A stretch of 64,000 nucleotides of DNA from JBBDQZ01 sp040905705 (lineage in GTDB: Bacteria > Bacteroidota > Rhodothermia > Balneolales > Natronogracilivirgulaceae): contig JBBDQZ010000052.1 of NCBI GenBank assembly GCA_040905705.1, positions 1 through 64,000 on the forward strand. Direction: 5' to 3'. Of this stretch, positions 9,403-19,398 are shown piece after piece; within the stretch, counting starts at the first letter, position 1, and each line of letters starts with the position of its first letter. Below the pieces are notes generated by a model. That model was not told the origin of the DNA. It did not search any database and worked only from the letters and a program-made list of their open reading frames with translations. Both the position numbers and the translations under genes were made by a program.

Positions 9403-10383
9403 ATGACAGATCACAAATCAAACGAACAGAACGCATCAAATAATGACCATCCGGCCGATGACCATACCCCTGCTTCTGATTGGTTCTCAACCGGATTTTT
9501 GCATGAAAAGAGCTGGCTGGAACGTCACGGATTTCCACACTGGCTGATGGCATTTTTATGGGTGGTTGTTTCTTTTTTGCTTTTCCAGCTGGTGGGTACG
9601 CTACTCATGGTGATAGTCATGTTGACGGTCTTCGATACCCCTCCCACAGGATTTGACCTGGAAATAATTGTGGAGCATCTCGACATTGTATTTATCGGGA
9701 ATTCTCTTAGCCAAATACTTTTTCTCGGACTGATGACATGGCTGATTACAGGTTTGTCTACTGTTCAGGGGCGTGCTGCTTTCCTTCGCTTTCGAGCGGA
9801 TGAACGTACTTTGCCGGTATCTTTTTATACAGTTTTACTGATGATTACCATTCAGCCGATCATATGGATGCTATCCTGGATGAATGCCCAGGTTCCATTA
9901 CCTGACGGTTATATGGCTTTTGAAGAAAATCAGATGGATATGCTTATAGATTTCCTCACGGGAGATCACCTCGTTTGGTTGACTATCATTCATGTGGGGC
10001 TGGTACCATCGGTTTGTGAAGAAATCCTTTATCGGGGGTATGTGCAACGAGCCCTTGAAAAATCATGGGGCATTTGGGCAGCTATTTTGATAAGTGGTTT
10101 GCTTTTTGGTCTGTATCACCTGCGGTTGACTCAGGTCATCCCGCTTGCATTGATTGGTGTCCTCCTGGCATGGATCGTCTGGAAATCCAACAGTATTTAT
10201 CCGGCAATGATCGGACATTTTGTCAACAATGGGGGAAGCGTATTACTGGCGACCAGATACCCCGACTATATGCTTGAACAAATTACGGCGTCCGAACTTC
10301 CGCCTGTCTGGTTGGTGTTGATCAGTACAGGAGCATCTGTTATGTTTCTTAGACAGATTCATCAAATCACCAGGCGGGAATAG
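9403..10383 (+). CDS. CPBP-family intramembrane glutamic endopeptidase
   Basis: Membrane protease of the CAAX/Abi type, 326 residues with a hydrophilic N-terminal 45 residues and about seven helices. The three catalytic motifs are present: CEEILYRGYVQ (EExxxR), LLFGLYHL (FxxxH) and GHFVNN (HxxxN/D). Substrates are unknown; bacterial members are linked to peptide processing or immunity. It starts 20 bp after the preceding gene and ends 3 bp before the DUF2007 gene. Confidence 0.9.
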   Translation: MTDHKSNEQNASNNDHPADDHTPASDWFSTGFLHEKSWLERHGFPHWLMAFLWVVVSFLLFQLVGTLLMVIVMLTVFDTPPTGFDLEIIVEHLDIVFIGNSLSQILFLGLMTWLITGLSTVQGRAAFLRFRADERTLPVSFYTVLLMITIQPIIWMLSWMNAQVPLPDGYMAFEENQMDMLIDFLTGDHLVWLTIIHVGLVPSVCEEILYRGYVQRALEKSWGIWAAILISGLLFGLYHLRLTQVIPLALIGVLLAWIVWKSNSIYPAMIGHFVNNGGSVLLATRYPDYMLEQITASELPPVWLVLISTGASVMFLRQIHQITRRE

Positions 10384-10386
10384 ATT

Positions 10387-10701
10387 ATGTTTAATAAAAA
10401 AGTTAGACCTGATAATATCGATAACTGGATTTGTATCTACGAAACCAGTAATGAAACCGAGGCACGGCTTGTTGAGGCATTCATTCGAAATCTCGGTATG
10501 GAATGCGAATTGTTATCAAAAAAAGATTCTGCGTATTCGGTGAATTTCGGCGATTTATCGGCACTATTCATTTATGTTCCCCACGATAAGGCGGAGGAAG
10601 CAAAAAAATCACTTAAACAGTGGAAAGAGGGTAAAATTAAATTTAAAGGAACAGACGTATCAACCGATGACAATTCAATCGACCATGTGGATGGGTCCTG
10701 A
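10387..10701 (+). CDS. DUF2007 (putative signal-transducing) protein
   Basis: A 104-residue soluble protein. The core WICIYETSNETEARLVEAFIRNLGMECEL is the usual start of DUF2007, an alpha/beta fold related to the PII/ACT class and often found beside metabolic or protease genes. No catalytic residues are apparent, and the acidic tail is probably disordered. It is tightly coupled to the upstream CPBP protease. Confidence 0.75.
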   Translation: MFNKKVRPDNIDNWICIYETSNETEARLVEAFIRNLGMECELLSKKDSAYSVNFGDLSALFIYVPHDKAEEAKKSLKQWKEGKIKFKGTDVSTDDNSIDHVDGS

Positions 10702-10743
10702 CCACCACATCTTCCTGTATCGATTTGATCAAGGAGCTGAAAA

Positions 10744-11559
10744 GTGATTGAAATTGTAAAACGAGTGACCTCGGCATTGATCGCCGCACCAGTTTTTTTG
10801 TATTTGACATGGTTGGGGGGATGGGTATTTATTGTAACACTTTTGACCGTGTCCGTTGTGATTCAGCTGGAAATTGTCCGGATGATTGCAAACAAAGGGG
10901 TGGAGGTGCAAATGCCGATGGTGTTGATTCTCGGAATCCCTGTTTTATTGATTTCCGTACTTCCCGATGTTGCCTGGATTCTTTTTTTGACATTATTATT
11001 AATTACCTTGATCATTGAAACATTCAGCACAAGCGGTTATGGATGGCGGCGTTTAATGGTGACTTTAATGGTGGCATTATTGATCCCGATTTTACTTTCC
11101 GGCCTGTTGGTACTTCGCAGTATCGGCACGACTGAAACCGGGTTCGCCATTACGGCTACTTTTCTTTTCATGGTATGGGCAAATGATATTTTTGCTTTTA
11201 TTGGGGGGAGAACTCTTGGGAAACATCCGCTGGCTCCATCCATCAGTCCTAATAAAACTGTAGAAGGGTTCTTTTCTGGATTTGGTGGTAGTTTTTTTGC
11301 GCTCTATTTAAGTATGACTTTTCTCCCGGATTTGCATTTCGACTGGAAGATTGCCATACCTTTTGCCGTACTGATCGGCCTGTTTGGACCAGTCGGGGAT
11401 CTTGCAGAAAGCAAATTGAAACGAGTTGCGGGAATCAAAGACTCATCCGGCCTTATGCCGGGCCATGGAGGCCTGTTCGACCGTTTTGATGCTATGCTTT
11501 TTGCTGCGCCGGCAGCGGCCGTCTATTTCCAGATTCTACAATTGTTTTCAGCGTTCTGA
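10744..11559 (+). CDS. cdsA: phosphatidate cytidylyltransferase
   Basis: Makes CDP-diacylglycerol from CTP and phosphatidate, the branch point of phospholipid synthesis, in the inner membrane. The 271 residues contain seven to eight helices and the diagnostic C-terminal signature (SKLKRVAGIKDSS, then PGHGGLFDRFD). WANDIFAFIGGR and SPNKTVEGF are also standard. The start is GTG at 10744, supported by AAGGAG 7 nt upstream. It belongs to the accA-nadC run. Confidence 0.96.
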   Translation: MIEIVKRVTSALIAAPVFLYLTWLGGWVFIVTLLTVSVVIQLEIVRMIANKGVEVQMPMVLILGIPVLLISVLPDVAWILFLTLLLITLIIETFSTSGYGWRRLMVTLMVALLIPILLSGLLVLRSIGTTETGFAITATFLFMVWANDIFAFIGGRTLGKHPLAPSISPNKTVEGFFSGFGGSFFALYLSMTFLPDLHFDWKIAIPFAVLIGLFGPVGDLAESKLKRVAGIKDSSGLMPGHGGLFDRFDAMLFAAPAAAVYFQILQLFSAF

Positions 11560-11631
11560 AAACAAGTTGTTGTGATGGTGTCAACGGAATAACCGGACTA
11601 ATTGGCAGATAGCCAGCTGAGGTAAGATATA

Positions 11632-12579
11632 ATGAAAATTTTCATGACAGGAGGAACCGGATTCATCGGTGGAAGGCTGGGAAGTCATTTGAAAGAAACG
11701 GGCAACTCACTGATTATAGCAACCCGGTATCCGCACCGGTATATATCACAAAAAGACAATATTGTCAGACATCCGCAAACCGGATTTTCCAGCGAAGGGA
11801 ATGGAACGGGGGTTCAATATGTGCCGCTACAGGATGATATGAGTGAATTTATAATGGGTTGCCGGGTGATTATCAATTTGGCCGGCGAAAGTTTGCTTGG
11901 GAAACGTTGGACCCCGCGCGTCAGGAAAAGGCTCTATGATAGCCGGATCAGGACTACACAATCTGTTGTTAATAGTATTAAACATCTTGAACGGAAACCC
12001 GATTTGATGATTTCGGTATCAGGGGTGGACTATTACGGAGATACCGGAAAGGCATTGGTCACGGAAAAAAATAAGGCGGGAAAGGGATTTCTTGCGGATC
12101 TCTGTCGCGAATGGGAATTTGCTGCGATGGAAGCGGAAAGTCAGGGAGTGAGGGTGGTCATACCACGATTTGGTATTATACTGGGCAGGGAGGGAGGCGC
12201 ATTGCCAGTCATGATACCGGTTTTTAAAGCTTTTTTGGGCGGTTCCATCGGTCCGGGAAGTCAGTTTTTCCCCTGGATACATATCCGGGATCTTTGCCGT
12301 ACTGTATTGTTTGCAATGGAGAACGATCATATAACGGGCCCCTTTAATGCAGTGGCTCCCAACCCCGTCACCATGGATGACTTTGCGGTTGCTTTGGGGC
12401 GTGTATTGTCACGTCCATCTTTATTCAAAATTCCGGAATTTGTTCTCAAAATAGTGCTGGGAGAAGCGGCAGGAATGATGACTGGAAGTCACAGAATATG
12501 CCCTGACAAATTACAAGAAACTGGATTTTCATTCGAGTATCCCAAAATAGGCGATGCGCTTTCAGATCTGTTACTATGA
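11632..12579 (+). CDS. TIGR01777-family NAD-dependent epimerase (YfcH-like)
   Basis: Atypical short-chain dehydrogenase of 315 residues. GGTGFIGG is the nucleotide-binding loop; NLAGESLLGKRW, SRIRTT and a YYGDTG region with the catalytic-type Tyr follow the YfcH pattern. The C-terminal 45 residues (LGEAAGMMTGSHR...L.ETGF.F.YP) form the DUF1731 domain. The substrate is unknown, as for the whole family. It ends 7 bp before the end of the convergent lipoprotein gene. Confidence 0.88.
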   Translation: MKIFMTGGTGFIGGRLGSHLKETGNSLIIATRYPHRYISQKDNIVRHPQTGFSSEGNGTGVQYVPLQDDMSEFIMGCRVIINLAGESLLGKRWTPRVRKRLYDSRIRTTQSVVNSIKHLERKPDLMISVSGVDYYGDTGKALVTEKNKAGKGFLADLCREWEFAAMEAESQGVRVVIPRFGIILGREGGALPVMIPVFKAFLGGSIGPGSQFFPWIHIRDLCRTVLFAMENDHITGPFNAVAPNPVTMDDFAVALGRVLSRPSLFKIPEFVLKIVLGEAAGMMTGSHRICPDKLQETGFSFEYPKIGDALSDLLL

Positions 12580-12586
12580 TTGTTTT

Positions 12587-15253
12587 CTATGGTCTTCGGT
12601 AAGACCAGCATTGAAGGCCGTTTCGTGTCTGGCCTATCAGCTCCTGATCCCTGTTGGCGTCAATGTCTACGACGATTGGAAATCTTAGGGAAGCTGTTGG
12701 AATATTTTCAATTGGTTCACCGGACTCCACTTGCCAGGCAGAGACTCTTCCGGAGGCTGCCACACCCAACATATCTTCCTTCCCGTCACCATTCAGGTCG
12801 ATAATGAGCATATTGTCATAATTGGCTGAGGATTCTCCCATATTGCGACTCATTCGTAATTGTCCCATTTCGTTAAAAAGAAAAAGGTTACCATTGAGAT
12901 TTTGAATTCCGATCATTTGTTCCTGAATGGGTTCGTTATTCTCATGATCTATGGTTAAATTTTTTACGATAGGAGCATTGTTGATAGCGGAGTTTCCAAC
13001 ATAGACCCGCCGCACTACCGGTCTGTCATCTGCCTGTGAAGTATTTGCGGGATCATCAAGATCTGTTATAAAGGAATCCGAAAAAAATGGTTCTCTGCCT
13101 ATCGCGTAAAGGTATCCATCAGACGCACCCGCCAATATATGATTGCCATGAAACGAGATCGGACCTAAATCGGATTCAATAAATACCGGGTAGTTTTTTC
13201 TGCGGTCACCGCTTTGGGTAAAAGCAAACAATCCGTTTCCTGCAGTGATCCAGAGGGAGAATTCGCCATCAAATTCCCTGATTATCGGTTTGTGTTGTAT
13301 CTGAACATTGACATCCTGTGGCCATCCCTCAACATTTTGTCCCCGCTGATCCAATACATGGATTTTGCGATCGGCTGTTGCCACGATCATTTCAGGAGAA
13401 CCGTTTCTGGTTACATCCCCGACAGCAAGTGGTGCGGTAATACGTTCTGACAAAGTAACAGGAAAATTGGGAAGGGGAAGGCCTCGAATATTCCATCCAT
13501 ACACTTTATTACCGGCAGCAACAAGTACGGCGTGTTGATTATTTCCATACCAGTCATATACTATGGGGGTTCCAACAGGGGTATCATTACCGGTATGAGT
13601 TTCCATAAAACCGGTACCGTCCGCTGCAATTCCAATCACCTGGTTTGATTCGGTGGCAATCATCAATGCATCGCGAAGTCCACTACCCAAACTGGCGATA
13701 ACAGGCTTTCCGGTTAGACGCGAACCATCCAGGTTGTAAACCCACATGTTGCGTACCGGTTCATTTCGATCTTCACTAAGGTACGTATCCATTTGCAGTT
13801 CCAGCTGATTGCCATTGCGCAACAGGCTGAAAGTTCCTGTATCAAACTGGTTGGCCAGAATACGTGCATGATTGACAGGATTCAGATTGGGTTCGAGGTA
13901 GTTCATGAGTGACGGGTTCCGGGAATATACCCAGGTGCTGACGGAATCAGGATGACGCTGTCTGGATGTCATATATTGATCATCATAATAATACACAGCA
14001 CGTCGTCGCTGGTCCTGATCTATTCTCCGGGCCAGGCCCGGACGAAATGTTATCACAGCGGCATTGGCGGATCTCATGACAAAAAAATCGCTAACCCGGT
14101 TTAATGGGCCACCAAGCAATCTCCCGAGCACATTACTGTTGATGTGGTAGACATTATTGTTTACTTCTATATATCCTTCACGATCCAATTGGGCAAGTAT
14201 TCGGGAAAATTCAGCACTATTTTCCAGCCGGCGCAGGTACATATGCTCCCCAACCGATAGAAATCCGCTTGCTTCAAAGGCGACAAATGCTGTAGGTGGA
14301 GCCAGCACAGCGGTGATTGCACGCAATTGCTCACTGTCGGATACCAGCATCGAGTCAAGTGTACTGACAAGTTCCATATTCGTTTCAGGATCAAATTCCG
14401 GCCTGTCGTGGAAAATCGAAAAGAAAGCCGCATCGGTCGGAATATATCGATCGAGGTCAAAAGTTGCCGGTTCGGAAGCCAGAAGGGACATGAATGTGGA
14501 AAGGGAATCCGGATTAAGAGACATCGATCCGGTCAGCCTGATATCATGAAGCGGATCGTCATAGGATTCATCCGAGACATCGAGCACCACCGGACTGCTC
14601 CCGCTAAATAAATTTTGAAAGCGGGGTAAATATCTTGGTGCACTCAGCAGTTTGATCCAATGGTACAATTCCGATGTATTCAGAAGATAATCGCCACCGG
14701 CCAGCTGTTGCCGGTCGATATGCATACCGGTGTTGATCCCGGTGAAAGTAAGTATGCTGTTTTCAATGGCAACGCTGCTTTTACTTATAACAATCCAGTT
14801 TTGCAGTTGTGTAGCAAAAAGACTCTGGTCTTCGAGGTGCAGTATATGAATCGTTTGATCCTCGAACTTATAGTTGTTTTCAGCATAATTTTTACGAAAC
14901 GGACGTGCAATAGTCAAAATACCCGGGCCGGGATCTTCCAGGATGAACACAGGCTGTAAGTTATGAGTACCGGAAGGAAATAATGCAATGGCTTTTACGG
15001 GAAAAGGGGACGGCAATTCATCCAGCATGTTTAAAATCGAGGAGATTCTGATATCTGACAAGTCCTCGAGCAAAAGCGTTCTTCGCTGTTCAAGAACCAT
15101 AGATAAATCGGAATCATGATGAAGCATCACAACCGGACTTTCTACTGGAATGCTTGCCCACCATGGCATGGGTTCAGGTTCTTTAGAACATCCGGAGAAT
15201 AGGGTATAAACAGTGAATATCAGGCAAATAGGGTAGAGATATCTTCTTATCAT
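12587..15253 (-). CDS. large lipoprotein with C-terminal beta-propeller repeats
   Basis: An 888-residue exported protein with a lipobox LFSGC near residue 21, so probably anchored in the outer membrane. Residues about 30-510 form a domain I do not recognise with confidence; it has a DUF3352-like flavour. From about 520 onward there are blades of PQQ/VCBS type (AVGDVTRNGSPEMIVATADRKIHVLD, DLNGDGKEDMLGVA). The Asp-rich loops look like FG-GAP calcium sites. No enzyme motif is visible; a scaffold or assembly role is possible. It is divergent from the batA-like gene, with a 78-bp shared promoter region. Confidence 0.7.
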   Translation of the reverse strand: MIRRYLYPICLIFTVYTLFSGCSKEPEPMPWWASIPVESPVVMLHHDSDLSMVLEQRRTLLLEDLSDIRISSILNMLDELPSPFPVKAIALFPSGTHNLQPVFILEDPGPGILTIARPFRKNYAENNYKFEDQTIHILHLEDQSLFATQLQNWIVISKSSVAIENSILTFTGINTGMHIDRQQLAGGDYLLNTSELYHWIKLLSAPRYLPRFQNLFSGSSPVVLDVSDESYDDPLHDIRLTGSMSLNPDSLSTFMSLLASEPATFDLDRYIPTDAAFFSIFHDRPEFDPETNMELVSTLDSMLVSDSEQLRAITAVLAPPTAFVAFEASGFLSVGEHMYLRRLENSAEFSRILAQLDREGYIEVNNNVYHINSNVLGRLLGGPLNRVSDFFVMRSANAAVITFRPGLARRIDQDQRRRAVYYYDDQYMTSRQRHPDSVSTWVYSRNPSLMNYLEPNLNPVNHARILANQFDTGTFSLLRNGNQLELQMDTYLSEDRNEPVRNMWVYNLDGSRLTGKPVIASLGSGLRDALMIATESNQVIGIAADGTGFMETHTGNDTPVGTPIVYDWYGNNQHAVLVAAGNKVYGWNIRGLPLPNFPVTLSERITAPLAVGDVTRNGSPEMIVATADRKIHVLDQRGQNVEGWPQDVNVQIQHKPIIREFDGEFSLWITAGNGLFAFTQSGDRRKNYPVFIESDLGPISFHGNHILAGASDGYLYAIGREPFFSDSFITDLDDPANTSQADDRPVVRRVYVGNSAINNAPIVKNLTIDHENNEPIQEQMIGIQNLNGNLFLFNEMGQLRMSRNMGESSANYDNMLIIDLNGDGKEDMLGVAASGRVSAWQVESGEPIENIPTASLRFPIVVDIDANRDQELIGQTRNGLQCWSYRRP

Positions 15254-15331
15254 GAGTATTGTTATGTAATACCCGCTCAGGTACAGACGTTCTAGTTTAA
15301 TGGTAACAAAACTACAAAATATCAGTTTTGA

Positions 15332-17476
15332 ATGAGTTTTTTGAATTCATTCTTTTTTATTGCGATTATCGCTGCCGGGATTCCGTTGATAATACACCTT
15401 ATCAACTTTCAGACGTCCCGTAAAGTTGCTTTTTCAACGCTTGTATTTTTTCAGGAGTTGCAAAAATCTACGATCCGACGGCTTAATTTGAAAAGCTATC
15501 TGTTATTGGCACTACGTGTATTTGCGATTACACTGCTTGTTTTTGCCCTGGCAAGGCCTTTTTTGCCGCCGGATATGGCAGGCAGATTTAAAGCTGCACA
15601 TCAAGGTCAGATGGTTGCCCTATTGATAGATAATGGACCGAGTATGGTTCAGATTGATGAAAGTGGACCTTACATGGATCAGGCACTACGGATCGCTGAG
15701 GAAGTGATCATTCAATCGACAGAAGAAAGCCGTTTTTTAATTATACCGACTCATGGAGAATTGAAAACCAGCAGATGGATGCGAAAAGCCGAGGCCATAC
15801 GGTTTCTGGAAGAGTTGGGGGCGGTCAACAAAGGTGGTTTCCCCAAAGAGAGAATGACATTCATTCAGGAACGGCTCCGTGAAGAACCGGGGAATTCCGG
15901 CAGAGTATATTGGATTTCAGATGCCCGAAAAACTCATCTTGATAAACTCGAAGGACAATTTAATGCAAATTCACCGAACGAGGAATACTATCCGGTCACT
16001 TTTGTGAAGGTCGGTGACAACTCTTTTCAAAATATTGCCGTCGCGTCAGTGGATCTTGCCGGACAGGTTTTTGGGGAAGGTATTCCTGTAGGCGTATCTG
16101 TGACTGTGCAGAATTTCGGAGACCAGCCGGTTCATAATTCGTACCTGAGCCTGGAAATTGATGGTGAACGGCTTAGTCAGTATGAAATGAGCCTGGCTGC
16201 CGGTGAGGAGAGAAGTCTATTGTTTGAAGTGATTCCGGAATCGGCAGGCAGCATACGCGGGAAAGTAATACTGGAAAGCGGAACATACTCCTTTGATCAT
16301 ACCCGCTATTTTTCAATCGAGGTTCCGAAGAGCCGGAAAGTATTGCTGGTTGGGGATGAAGGGGATGATCGTTCGCGCCGCTCTTATTTGAGGCCTGTAC
16401 TTGAAGCGGTCTTCGAGACCGGAACTCAAATTGAGGCTGCATATGCCGATGTGACATCTATCCGGGAATTTGAATTTGAAAATTTTGATGCCATTATCCT
16501 GGAAAGTATTCAACGAATACCGGATTATTTACAGGCGGAGTTGGTGCAATTTGTTCAGCAGGGACGGGGGCTTTTTATTATCCCTTCTGAGCAGGGTATT
16601 TCCGAGAATTACAACCGGTTTTTGCAACAACTCAATGCCGGTTCATTTACCGGGATGCGAGGTGATTATGGCCGTTTTGAGGAGATTGCATCATTTCGGC
16701 CACTGGATACAGGTCATTTATTGACGGATGACCTGTTCGAATCTCATGAGGAAGCTGAAGTTCGCATTGATATGCCGTCCATTTATCACTATTGGCTTTA
16801 CGATCGGCCTGATTCGCCTGCCGGTTCTGTATTGCTAAGTTCGAACCTGGATGAACCGCTATTCATAGAACAACCCTTTGGAGATGGAATGGTGCTGATT
16901 GGAACCATGGGGTTCAGTCCAGGCTGGTCAAATTTGAGTATCAAACCGATATATGCCCCATTATTGTACAGAATGATCCTTTATGTAGTAGCCTGGGAGT
17001 ATGGAGGTGTCAGAGAGCACATATTGGGAAATTCTTTTGATCGGCTCATTGCCACTAACTACGGAGCTCGCGTAACCATGACTCTTAACGGCGAGGAAAT
17101 TCGCCCGGAAACAGCGATAACCGCACAAGGGATACGAATACGTTATGCAGCGAAGGAGTGGACTCCCGGATGGTTGATTATCGAACTGGATGGAGAAGAA
17201 AATACGATTGGGGTCAATCAGAATATATTGGAATCAGATTTTCGTGCGTTATCTCTGGCAGAAGTTGAAAATTTTCTGGAGGGCATTCTTCCGCATGCCG
17301 GTACGCTGGATGTCTCCGGATTCAGTGAAACAGAAATCAAATCTGCCATGGCATCAATAAGTTTTGGAAAAGAGATTTGGAATTGGTTTATTTGGTTAGC
17401 ACTTGTATTTCTTGTCACAGAATCTATTATTGCAGGAATATATAAAACAGAAAATACCGGTGATAAGCGGGGTTAG
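15332..17476 (+). CDS. BatA N-terminal domain membrane protein
   Basis: A 714-residue membrane protein. Two N-terminal helices with IPLIIHLINFQTSRKVAFSTL and RRLNLKSYLLLALR match the BatA (aerotolerance regulator) N-terminal domain. A vWA-like region follows (about 90-215, VALLIDNGPSM, incomplete MIDAS), then a CARDB-like beta domain (about 225-310), a glutamine-amidotransferase-like fold (about 315-560), and one C-terminal helix before KTENTGDKRG. Such proteins occur near MoxR/Bat operons, but no moxR is here. The next gene begins 3 bp after the stop. Confidence 0.85.
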   Translation: MSFLNSFFFIAIIAAGIPLIIHLINFQTSRKVAFSTLVFFQELQKSTIRRLNLKSYLLLALRVFAITLLVFALARPFLPPDMAGRFKAAHQGQMVALLIDNGPSMVQIDESGPYMDQALRIAEEVIIQSTEESRFLIIPTHGELKTSRWMRKAEAIRFLEELGAVNKGGFPKERMTFIQERLREEPGNSGRVYWISDARKTHLDKLEGQFNANSPNEEYYPVTFVKVGDNSFQNIAVASVDLAGQVFGEGIPVGVSVTVQNFGDQPVHNSYLSLEIDGERLSQYEMSLAAGEERSLLFEVIPESAGSIRGKVILESGTYSFDHTRYFSIEVPKSRKVLLVGDEGDDRSRRSYLRPVLEAVFETGTQIEAAYADVTSIREFEFENFDAIILESIQRIPDYLQAELVQFVQQGRGLFIIPSEQGISENYNRFLQQLNAGSFTGMRGDYGRFEEIASFRPLDTGHLLTDDLFESHEEAEVRIDMPSIYHYWLYDRPDSPAGSVLLSSNLDEPLFIEQPFGDGMVLIGTMGFSPGWSNLSIKPIYAPLLYRMILYVVAWEYGGVREHILGNSFDRLIATNYGARVTMTLNGEEIRPETAITAQGIRIRYAAKEWTPGWLIIELDGEENTIGVNQNILESDFRALSLAEVENFLEGILPHAGTLDVSGFSETEIKSAMASISFGKEIWNWFIWLALVFLVTESIIAGIYKTENTGDKRG

Positions 17477-17479
17477 CGT

Positions 17480-18055
17480 ATGATTCAAATTGCTACGATT
17501 CATCTGGTAATATTATCACTGTTTACTATGGCAACAACCATGCTCATGGTTGTTACCGTTTCCAATGCTTTGCGCCTGCGAAACGTCGAAATTACCTGGA
17601 AAGCTGGTAAACTTGGAGGGTATCCGCTTTTTTCTACCATTTTTTTAGGATTCTCACTTTTTATGACGGCCTTTCTCTATGTTCAGCAGTTGTATCAATA
17701 CACCGTTCCTATGTTTTGTTATAGCTGGATAGGCTTTAATTGGTTTATCTCCAGTTTCCTTATGTCAAAGCGGTTTATTACCGATCACGGTATAGTAAAA
17801 AATATTAATGATCCATCACAGACGATTGCCTGGAATCGAATTATGGATTATGTAGTTCGTAATGATGGTAAACACCAGACTTACATCTTTTTTTATCCCG
17901 AATATCTTCCCGGTGAAAGTTCGCGCAATATAAGACTTGAACTGGAGATTCCGGAGGGCAAACAATTACCATTTGGACGTATTCTGCAGAAAAAATTAGG
18001 ACGCAGGTTTAGCCAGAATGAACTTGAAAGCACAGGTATTAAGCAACTGAAATGA
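17480..18055 (+). CDS. uncharacterised four-helix membrane protein
   Basis: 191 residues with about four helices in the first 100 (centred near 15, 55, 75 and 95), then a soluble C-terminal half starting RFITDHGIVKNINDPSQTIAWNRIMDY, which resembles PH-like or DUF5673 domains that read bilayer-proximal ligands. I do not recognise a named family with certainty. It is coupled to the batA-like gene (3-bp gap) and followed by hflX after 30 bp. Confidence 0.6.
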   Translation: MIQIATIHLVILSLFTMATTMLMVVTVSNALRLRNVEITWKAGKLGGYPLFSTIFLGFSLFMTAFLYVQQLYQYTVPMFCYSWIGFNWFISSFLMSKRFITDHGIVKNINDPSQTIAWNRIMDYVVRNDGKHQTYIFFYPEYLPGESSRNIRLELEIPEGKQLPFGRILQKKLGRRFSQNELESTGIKQLK

Positions 18056-18085
18056 GAGTTATCCACGCCAAAAGGAAGGTTATAT

Positions 18086-19396
18086 TTGAATAACGAGCTC
18101 ACAACGAATAGCGGAGCGAAGGAGCGTGTTATACTTGTAGGTATCTATGGCAACCATGTGGATAAGAAGCAAGCGGAAGAGCATATAGCGGAACTTGAGT
18201 TGCTGACGGATACAGCCGGTGGAATTACTGTGGATAAAGTACTGCAACACAAAAGCCGTCCCGATGTTAGTACATACATAGGCAAGGGTAAACTGAGCGA
18301 AGTTCGGCACAAAATCAATTCCAGTAAAGCGGATCTGGTGATTTTTGATGATGATCTGTCGCCAACCCAGGCAAGGAACATCGAGAAAGTTGCAGAATCC
18401 AAAGTACTGGATCGAAGTGGCCTGATTCTTGATATTTTTGCTTCACGGGCAAAAACGTCCGCCTCAAAAACCCAGGTTGAGCTGGCCCAGTTGCAATACA
18501 TGCTTCCACGATTGACCCGGTACTGGACTCACCTATCACGACAAAAGGGGGGGATCGGCACCAAAGGTCCGGGTGAAACACAGATCGAAACCGATCGCAG
18601 ACTTATTGGTAAAAGGATCGCTGTACTGAAAGAAAAATTAAAAAAACTGGATTTACAGCGGACAATCCAGCGCCACGGTCGGGAAGGTTCGATCCGTGTA
18701 GCTCTTGTAGGGTATACCAATGCCGGAAAGTCATCTTTGATGAATGCCATTACAGAAACTTCCGTCTTTGCTGAAAATCGACTATTTGCCACCCTGGACT
18801 CTACAGTACGCCGTTTTGAAATCGATCGGGAAGAGGTGCTTCTCTCTGATACGGTTGGATTTATACGTAAACTACCACATAATCTTATAGAAAGCTTCAA
18901 ATCGACACTTGATGAAATTCGTGAAGCAGATCTGTTGCTGCATGTGATTGACGTTTCGTCTCCGGTCAAAGAAGATTATATTCATACGGTTAACGAAACT
19001 TTGAAGGAGTTAAAGGCCGATAATAAACCGGTTATTCGGGTATTCAATAAAATTGACCTGGTGACATCTCCTCAAATTCTAACGGATATCAAACGGGATC
19101 ACCCGGACTCGGTTCTGGTTTCTGCAATCCGCGGTATAGGACTGGAAAATATTTCTGCCGAAATAAAGAAATGGGTTGAAAGAAACTATTTATATCGAAA
19201 AATTGTCATACCTATACGAAATTATCATGTGGTATCATTTTTGCACGATGTGGCGGAAGTCGAGCATGAAAAATACGATGAGGAGTCGATTCGGCTTACA
19301 TTCAAAATTCATGAAAAACATTTTGGAAGACTGAATGAGATATTGAAAAAAAACAATGCACCGGAACAGGTGCTTGAGGAAGTAAACGGAGAATAA
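18086..19396 (+). CDS. hflX: ribosome-associated GTPase HflX
   Basis: GTPase that binds the 50S subunit and helps rescue or split stalled ribosomes. Length is 436. The N-terminal HflX domain (about 20-190) carries LQHKSRPDVSTYIGKGK, DDDLSPTQARNIE and the glycine-rich GGIGTKGPGETQIETDRR loop; the G domain has GYTNAGKSS (G1), DTVGFIRKLP (G3) and NKIDL (G4). The start is TTG at 18086, supported by AAGGAAGG about 8 nt upstream. The CBS gene follows after 2 bp. Confidence 0.96.
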   Translation: MNNELTTNSGAKERVILVGIYGNHVDKKQAEEHIAELELLTDTAGGITVDKVLQHKSRPDVSTYIGKGKLSEVRHKINSSKADLVIFDDDLSPTQARNIEKVAESKVLDRSGLILDIFASRAKTSASKTQVELAQLQYMLPRLTRYWTHLSRQKGGIGTKGPGETQIETDRRLIGKRIAVLKEKLKKLDLQRTIQRHGREGSIRVALVGYTNAGKSSLMNAITETSVFAENRLFATLDSTVRRFEIDREEVLLSDTVGFIRKLPHNLIESFKSTLDEIREADLLLHVIDVSSPVKEDYIHTVNETLKELKADNKPVIRVFNKIDLVTSPQILTDIKRDHPDSVLVSAIRGIGLENISAEIKKWVERNYLYRKIVIPIRNYHVVSFLHDVAEVEHEKYDEESIRLTFKIHEKHFGRLNEILKKNNAPEQVLEEVNGE

Positions 19397-19398
19397 CC

